Shown here: positions 43,484-47,741 of the stretch, in pieces
Numbering within the stretch: the first letter of the stretch is position 1
How the letters are laid out: each line of letters starts with the position of its first letter
Source: Candidatus Thermoflexus tengchongensis
GTDB taxonomy: Bacteria; Chloroflexota; Anaerolineae; Thermoflexales; Thermoflexaceae
Direction of reading: 5' to 3'
Length of the DNA: 47,741 bases
Assembly: GCA_016842085.1 (NCBI GenBank)
Contig: JAEVEX010000058.1
Location: 1-47,741 of the forward strand
Position numbers and translations under genes: made by a program
The notes under the pieces: generated by a model
Databases searched by the model: none
What the model was told of the DNA's origin: nothing
The model's input: only the letters and a program-made list of their open reading frames with translations

Positions 43484-44263
43484 ATGCGCCAGCGGGCGAA
43501 GCGGCGACACAGCCCTCTGACGGATCAGGAAGTCCTCCAGCGTGTCACCCAGAAGGCGGGCTGGTATTTCTATAACAACCTCCAGGAGGCCCGAAGGGAT
43601 TTCTGGAAGAGGGCGGCATTGGGCGCCTTCTTCGCTGGCCCCTTCGCCAGCTTGGGAGGAGTAATGGGGTTCATCGTTCTGGATCAGGCGCGCTTCATCC
43701 CCCTGCTTCTGGGACTGAACGCCGGCATTTGCTTCCTGTTCCCCATAGGGTTCAGCCTCCATTCCGCGCGGTATGAACAATTCCCCCTGGAGTATCAGGC
43801 GCGATGGAAAGATGATGTGAGCTTCTGGAACTACCTTCTCCTTGGATGGATCGGTTTGTTGGGCTCAGTGACGCTATTGTTTGCTACTATAATCATTTTT
43901 CTGAAGAATGTGATGAATGATTATGTGGGGGTGGGGGTATTGGTTGGGGTCTATCTGGCGGCTGGGGTTGTTCTTTGGAGGAGGCGGATGATCTTTCTTC
44001 GCGCCATTGCTGAACCGGAAGCCTATCCCTGGGTGCGCCTTTACCTGGGCTTCTCTGTAGGCACAGCGATTCTTTCTGCTGCCCTGCTCCGCATTCTCCT
44101 GGATATCATCGGAGGGACCATCAGCCCGGCTTTCTCGTCTATGATCGTGGTAGCCCTCGGGTTAACTGTCTCGCTCCTCCTGCTGGGGCTATCCTTATTA
44201 GCCTGGATCCTGGCGTATCTTTACTACCAGAAATGGCGGGGGGCGGAGGAGTTGAGGGTGTGA
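43484..44263 (+). CDS. Polytopic membrane protein, presumed immunity for the second Rhs toxin
   Basis: A 259-aa protein with about six hydrophobic segments (for example AALGAFFAGPFASLGGVMGFIV, LLGWIGLLGSVTLLFATIII and VVALGLTVSLLLLGLSLLAW). The N-terminus is basic and cytosolic. GGGAGG lies about 5 nt before the ATG at 43484; a TTG start 12 codons upstream would overlap the Rhs stop. It begins 11 nt after the toxin gene, the spacing of an immunity gene. A polytopic immunity fits a membrane-inserting toxin, as seen for other membrane-targeting polymorphic toxins. The role is inferred. Confidence 0.68.
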   Translation: MRQRAKRRHSPLTDQEVLQRVTQKAGWYFYNNLQEARRDFWKRAALGAFFAGPFASLGGVMGFIVLDQARFIPLLLGLNAGICFLFPIGFSLHSARYEQFPLEYQARWKDDVSFWNYLLLGWIGLLGSVTLLFATIIIFLKNVMNDYVGVGVLVGVYLAAGVVLWRRRMIFLRAIAEPEAYPWVRLYLGFSVGTAILSAALLRILLDIIGGTISPAFSSMIVVALGLTVSLLLLGLSLLAWILAYLYYQKWRGAEELRV

Positions 44264-44367
44264 GCGCAAAGCCCTTGGAGATCGGGCCCCGCTGGTCCCA
44301 TCCCGGCTCGAATGGAACAGCGCTCAGGGGCTGAACCCCGTTTCCACTCGGGAGGTTCACCCGCCTT

Positions 44368-44730
44368 TTCTTCCCCGAGGGCGCGGAAGGCCAGACTTAC
44401 GGGTATCATCTGGACGGGCGGGGCAGCATCGCGAGGCTCACCAAACACCTGGGGCAGAGCACCCCCAACTACCGCTACGACGCCTACGGCCAGGTGCTCC
44501 CGGCCCAGGGCAACTGGACCGACCCGCACAACCACTACACCTTCCTGGGCAAGGAGTGGGATGAGTACCTGGGCCTCTACGAGTTCGGCGTGCGGCTGTA
44601 TGACCCCTGGGCGGGGGTATGGCTCACGCGGGAGCCGTTGCCAGGGGATGCCTGACGGCCCAGGACGTGGCACCGGTATGGGTATGCGTTTGCCAGCCCC
44701 ATCAGCTACTACGATGCGCATGGGCTGCAG
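44368..44730 (+). pseudogene. Decayed duplicate of the second Rhs core end
   Basis: The DNA closely matches 42294-42660 of the second Rhs gene (YHLDGRGSIARLTKH, YRYDAYGQVLPAQGNW, LYEFGVRLYDPWAGVWLTRE). A TGG codon has become TGA at 44653-44655, just before the RPRTWHRYGYAFASP part. The end motif reads SYYDAHGLQ, with Ala-His in place of Pro-Tyr. The frame continues with a short, possibly toxin-derived tail (SLEWVIECAKAVWRGRLD) and drifts into the adenine deaminase leader, so the toxin is truncated and no immunity gene remains. It is a displaced tip of the same kind as those in the first array. Confidence 0.75.
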
Positions 44731-44885
44731 CCATCGTTGGAGTGGGTGATCGAGTGCGCGAAGGCGGTGTGGCGTGGGCGATTGGATTTCTCCCAGGCGG
44801 GATGTGCCCCTTCCGGTTACAGTCCCCAGGCCGCCAACCTGCAAGCGTGCTGGATTGTGGCCCGCTGGTTCTTCTCCTTCAGGAT

Positions 44886-44913
44886 TTGCTCATTCCTTAT
44901 CTTCGACTATAAT
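44886..44913 (+). promoter_or_regulatory. Possible promoter for adenine deaminase
   Basis: TATAAT at 44908-44913 is perfect. A weak TTGCTC at 44886-44891 lies 16 nt upstream. Transcription would start near 44920, giving a leader of about 70 nt. A run of T follows the -10. The -35 is poor, so the call rests on the -10 and on the position between a pseudogene and an intact gene. Confidence 0.4.
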
Positions 44914-44950
44914 TTTTTCAAATACGTTCACCCCCTCAGGACATCCGACA

Positions 44951-44977
44951 TTCCGGAATTCCACTCTCAATCCGGAA
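44951..44977 (+). promoter_or_regulatory. Leader hairpin touching the adenine deaminase ribosome site
   Basis: TTCCGGA at 44951-44957 and TCCGGAA at 44971-44977 are exact inverted copies with a 13-nt loop. The right arm overlaps the Shine-Dalgarno AAGGAGG (44976-44982) by two bases. Such a hairpin could limit ribosome access or protect the 5' end. No ligand is implied. Confidence 0.35.
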
Positions 44978-44989
44978 GGAGGATCTCTT

Positions 44990-46702
44990 ATGGAGCTGGC
45001 CCACCGGATCCGCCTGGCGCGCGGTCAGGAGCCGGCCGATCTGCTCCTCAAAGGAGGACGCCTGATCAATGTGTTTACCGGGGATGTTTATGAGGCCGAT
45101 ATCGCGATTCACAATTCATGGATTGTGGGCATCGGTGAGGGCTACACGGCCCGGGAGGTCATCGATCTGAAAGGCCGCTTTGTGGCCCCTGGGTTCATCG
45201 ATGCCCATGTTCATATCGAAAGCAGCATGGTCCCCCCGCCCGAGTTCGCCCGCGCCGTCGTCCCCCGGGGCACCACCACCGTGATCATCGACCCCCATGA
45301 GATCGCCAACGTCCTGGGCCTGGATGGTATCCGCTATATGCTGAACGCCGCCAAATACAACCCTCTGAGTGTCTTCGTGATGCTCCCCTCTTGCGTTCCG
45401 GCCTCCCCCATGGAGACCGCTGGGGCCGCGCTTTACTGGTATGATCTGCAGCCGTTGCTCTCCAGCCCATGGGTGTTGGGGCTGGCCGAGATGATGAATT
45501 ACCCGGGGGTGATCAACGGTGACCCGGCGGTGCTGGACAAGCTCCGGGCCTTCGCCCACGTGGTCCGCGACGGTCACGCCCCACAGCTCACCGGACGAGA
45601 CCTGGTGGCCTATGTGGCGGCAGGGATCACCTCGGATCATGAATGCACGACCGCAGAGGAGGCCCGGGAGAAAGCCCGTCTGGGGATGTATGTTTTCGTC
45701 CGCGAATCCTCGGTGGCCCGCAATCTCGCGGATCTCCTTCCCGCCATCACCCCGGCGAACAGCCGCCGCTTCTGCTTCTGCACCGACGACCGCCACCCCC
45801 TCGATCTGCTGGATGAAGGTCACATCGATTTCCTGATCCGCAAAGCGGTGCGCCTGGGCCTGGACCCGGTCATCGCGATCCAGATGGCCACCCTGAACCC
45901 GGCGGAGCATTTCCGCCTTCACGATCGGGGTGCCATCGCGCCGGGCCGGGTCGCCGACCTGGTGGTGTTCTCCGATCTTTACGATCTCCGCCCGGAGCTC
46001 GTGTTCCGCCACGGGGTCCTGGTCGCAGAGAACGGCCGGCCGCTCTGGGAGCCGGTCAGCCGGAGGGTGGACCTGCGGAGCACGATGAACATCGCCTGGG
46101 ATCGGATCCAGTTTCGGATCCCGGCCCGGGGTCGCCGGATCCATGTGATCGGGGTGATCCCGGATCAGCTGATCACGCTGCACCTGATCGAGGACGCCCG
46201 CATTCTCGACGGCGATGCGGTGGCGGATCCGGAGCGGGATCTGCTGAAGATCGCGGTGATCGAACGCCACCGGGCCACCGGGCAGATGGGCCTCGGGTTT
46301 GTGAAGGGGATGGGATTGCGGCGGGGCGCGCTGGCTTCCTCAGTGGCTCACGATCACCACAACATTGTGGTGATCGGGGCCGATGATCCCTCGATGATGA
46401 CGGCGGTTCGGGCGGTGGCGGAGGTCGGTGGAGGCATGGCGGTCGCCGACGGCGAGCGGGTGCTGGCTCGGGTTCCGCTCCCGATCGCCGGGCTGATGTC
46501 CGATCAGCCCATCGAAACGGTCCGCAAGCAGATGGAGGACGTGCTGGGAGCCGCCCGGGCCCTGGGGAGCGAACTCCCCAACCCCCTGATGACCATGAGC
46601 TTCCTGGCCCTGGAGGTGATCCCGGAGCTGAAGATCACGGACCTCGGCCTGGTGGATGTCAACCGATTCGAGCGGATCCCCCTCTTTGTGGAAGAGGCGT
46701 GA
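44990..46702 (+). CDS. ade: Adenine deaminase
   Basis: A 570-aa amidohydrolase-family protein of normal bacterial adenine deaminase length. It deaminates adenine to hypoxanthine in purine salvage. Metal-binding DAHVHIESSM is near residue 68. HEIANVLGLDGI, TSDHECTT, FCTDDRHPLDLL and the C-terminal SSVAHDHHNIVVIG are family-specific. The ATG at 44990 has AAGGAGG about 7 nt upstream and starts MELAHRIRLARGQEPADLLL, as in homologues; an in-frame extension to 44774 reads through the Rhs remnant. It stands alone and converges with the PEP carboxylase gene. Confidence 0.93.
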   Translation: MELAHRIRLARGQEPADLLLKGGRLINVFTGDVYEADIAIHNSWIVGIGEGYTAREVIDLKGRFVAPGFIDAHVHIESSMVPPPEFARAVVPRGTTTVIIDPHEIANVLGLDGIRYMLNAAKYNPLSVFVMLPSCVPASPMETAGAALYWYDLQPLLSSPWVLGLAEMMNYPGVINGDPAVLDKLRAFAHVVRDGHAPQLTGRDLVAYVAAGITSDHECTTAEEAREKARLGMYVFVRESSVARNLADLLPAITPANSRRFCFCTDDRHPLDLLDEGHIDFLIRKAVRLGLDPVIAIQMATLNPAEHFRLHDRGAIAPGRVADLVVFSDLYDLRPELVFRHGVLVAENGRPLWEPVSRRVDLRSTMNIAWDRIQFRIPARGRRIHVIGVIPDQLITLHLIEDARILDGDAVADPERDLLKIAVIERHRATGQMGLGFVKGMGLRRGALASSVAHDHHNIVVIGADDPSMMTAVRAVAEVGGGMAVADGERVLARVPLPIAGLMSDQPIETVRKQMEDVLGAARALGSELPNPLMTMSFLALEVIPELKITDLGLVDVNRFERIPLFVEEA

Positions 46703-46717
46703 CAGGGGTTGAAAGGA

Positions 46718-46747
46718 TGGGGCGGGTCGCTTTCGCCGCCCGCCCCA
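46718..46747. terminator. GC-rich hairpin between convergent ade and ppc genes
   Basis: TGGGGCGGG at 46718-46726 and CCCGCCCCA at 46739-46747 are exact inverted copies around a 12-nt loop. The hairpin lies just after both stop codons of the convergent pair and is likely a shared terminator. No T-tract is present. Confidence 0.55.
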
Positions 46748-46761
46748 CCCCGGCCCCCAGC

Positions 46762-47741
46762 CTATCCGGTGGTCCGCAACCCGGCAGCGACCCCCTGAAC
46801 GGTGAGCCACAGGGCCTCCCGCAGACCCTCCGCCTCCGGCTGTTCCCGCCAGCGCCGAAGCAAGAGGATCTGAATGAAGTTCAGGGGATCCACATACGGG
46901 TTCCGCACCTGGATCGAACGCTTCAGCCACGGGATGTCCTCCAGCAGATCCGGCAACCCCGTGATGCGCAGAAGCGCCCGCCGGGTCCGATGGTATTCCC
47001 GCTCGATCCGGGCCCAGATGGCCTCGCGGATGGACTCGTCGGGCACCAGCCCGGCGTAGGCCCGGGCGATCCCCAGGTCGGTCTTCGCGAGGGCCAGGGC
47101 CGCATCGGCCAGGACCACCTGGAAGAACGGCCAGCGGCGGGCCATCTCCTCCAGAAGGGACCACCCGGAGGCCCCTTCCGCCTGCACGAAGGCCTCCACG
47201 CCGGTCCCCAACCCGAACCATCCGGGGAGCAGATGGCGGCTCTGGGTCCAGGAGAACACCCATGGGATCGCCCGCAGATCTTCCAGTCGCCGCTCCGGCC
47301 GCCGGCGGGCGGGGCGGGAGGCGATGGGCAGTTCCTCAATGCCATCGATGGGCGTCGCGTGTTCAAAATAGGTGAGAAAGCCGGGGGTCTCCAGGAGCTC
47401 CCGATACGCGCGATAGGCCGCTTCGCTCATCCGCTCCATCGCTTCCACCCACGCGGCCTGCGGCTCCGGGGAAGGCAGGGCGGAGACCAGCAGCGTCGCC
47501 CACAGGACCTGTTCCAGATGGCGGTAGGCGATCTGCGGATCATCGTAACGCTCCGCCAGCACCTCGCCCTGCTCGGTCATGCGCAGGCGCCCGCCCACCG
47601 CGTCGGGCGGGAGACCCAGGATGCTCCGGGCCGCCGGGCCGCCCCCCCGCCCCAGCGCCCCGCCCCGGCCGTGGAAGAACGTGAGGGTGATCCCATGGGC
47701 GCGGGCCACGCGGACCATCTCCGCCTGCGCTCGATAGAGGG
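46762..47741 (-). CDS. ppc: Phosphoenolpyruvate carboxylase, C-terminal part (runs off the right edge)
   Basis: The visible 326 residues are the C-terminal third of PEP carboxylase, which fixes bicarbonate onto PEP to give oxaloacetate. Diagnostic motifs are LTFFHGRGGALGRGGGPAA (the bicarbonate/PEP-site loop), RMTEQGEVLAERYDDPQIAY, and near the end IQVRNPYVDPLNFIQILLLR. The terminal VAAGLRTTG corresponds to the usual MRNTG, with Thr in place of the conserved Asn. The frame is open to 47741; the N-terminal two thirds lie outside the window. An internal ATG at 47718 is not the start. Confidence 0.95.
   Translation of the reverse strand, partial: LYRAQAEMVRVARAHGITLTFFHGRGGALGRGGGPAARSILGLPPDAVGGRLRMTEQGEVLAERYDDPQIAYRHLEQVLWATLLVSALPSPEPQAAWVEAMERMSEAAYRAYRELLETPGFLTYFEHATPIDGIEELPIASRPARRRPERRLEDLRAIPWVFSWTQSRHLLPGWFGLGTGVEAFVQAEGASGWSLLEEMARRWPFFQVVLADAALALAKTDLGIARAYAGLVPDESIREAIWARIEREYHRTRRALLRITGLPDLLEDIPWLKRSIQVRNPYVDPLNFIQILLLRRWREQPEAEGLREALWLTVQGVAAGLRTTG

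Noticed and set aside
1-47741. tRNA, rRNA or known riboswitch genes
   Set aside because: None was recognised by eye in the gaps between genes; a covariance-model scan would be decisive but could not be run.

Overview
This is a GC-rich bacterial window that most resembles a thermophilic Chloroflexota, possibly a Thermoflexus-like lineage. That placement is inferred from gene style only: the C5 plus HemQ haem route, very large secreted YD-repeat (Rhs/WapA-like) proteins with Pro-rich spacers, and a (Y/F)LPL(V/I) motif in both. No rRNA or tRNA genes were seen to confirm it.

Layout. 1-1.9 kb (+): tail of an unidentified gene, RNase PH (rph), a lipoprotein and a small zinc-ribbon membrane protein. 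2.0-5.6 kb (-): a three-gene 2-oxoacid dehydrogenase operon (E1alpha, E1beta, E2). 6.0-23.9 kb (+): the main accessory region. It starts with a 2059-aa secreted Rhs protein and its immunity gene. A head-to-tail array of displaced Rhs 'tips' follows. Each tip restarts in a copy of the conserved Rhs core end (key words [31 protein letters not shown]), continues into a different C-terminal toxin, and is followed at once by a different small gene, the presumed immunity gene. I count seven tips with toxins, one orphan immunity gene with a toxin stub, and one empty core scar. 24.0-25.5 kb (+): an MBL-fold hydrolase overlapping a TPR lipoprotein gene. 25.5-36.1 kb (-): ten haem genes in one direction: hemA, hemC, hemD, hemB, hemQ, a radical SAM/SPASM gene, hemL, hemE, hemG/hemY and hemH. 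A strong sigma70-like promoter lies upstream of hemA. 36.3-44.8 kb (+): a second giant Rhs protein (2387 aa) with a hydrophobic C-terminal domain, a polytopic membrane protein as presumed immunity, and a decayed copy of its core end. 45.0-46.7 kb (+): adenine deaminase. 46.8 kb to the right edge (-): the C-terminal part of phosphoenolpyruvate carboxylase.

How it fits together. The haem operon encodes glutamyl-tRNA to haem, most simply by the coproporphyrin-dependent branch (HemY/CgoX, HemH/CpfC, HemQ). The Rhs regions look like a toxin-switching system. Only the full-length Rhs genes have a start, a signal or N-terminal region and the YD shell. The tips have core homology at their 5' ends, so recombination could move a new toxin/immunity pair onto the full-length gene while keeping old immunities. 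Tips 1 and 6 share nearly the same pretoxin DNA but carry different toxins, as do tips 2 and 4 more distantly, which suggests reshuffling has happened. Toxin families are assigned from memory of motifs; several are unknown.
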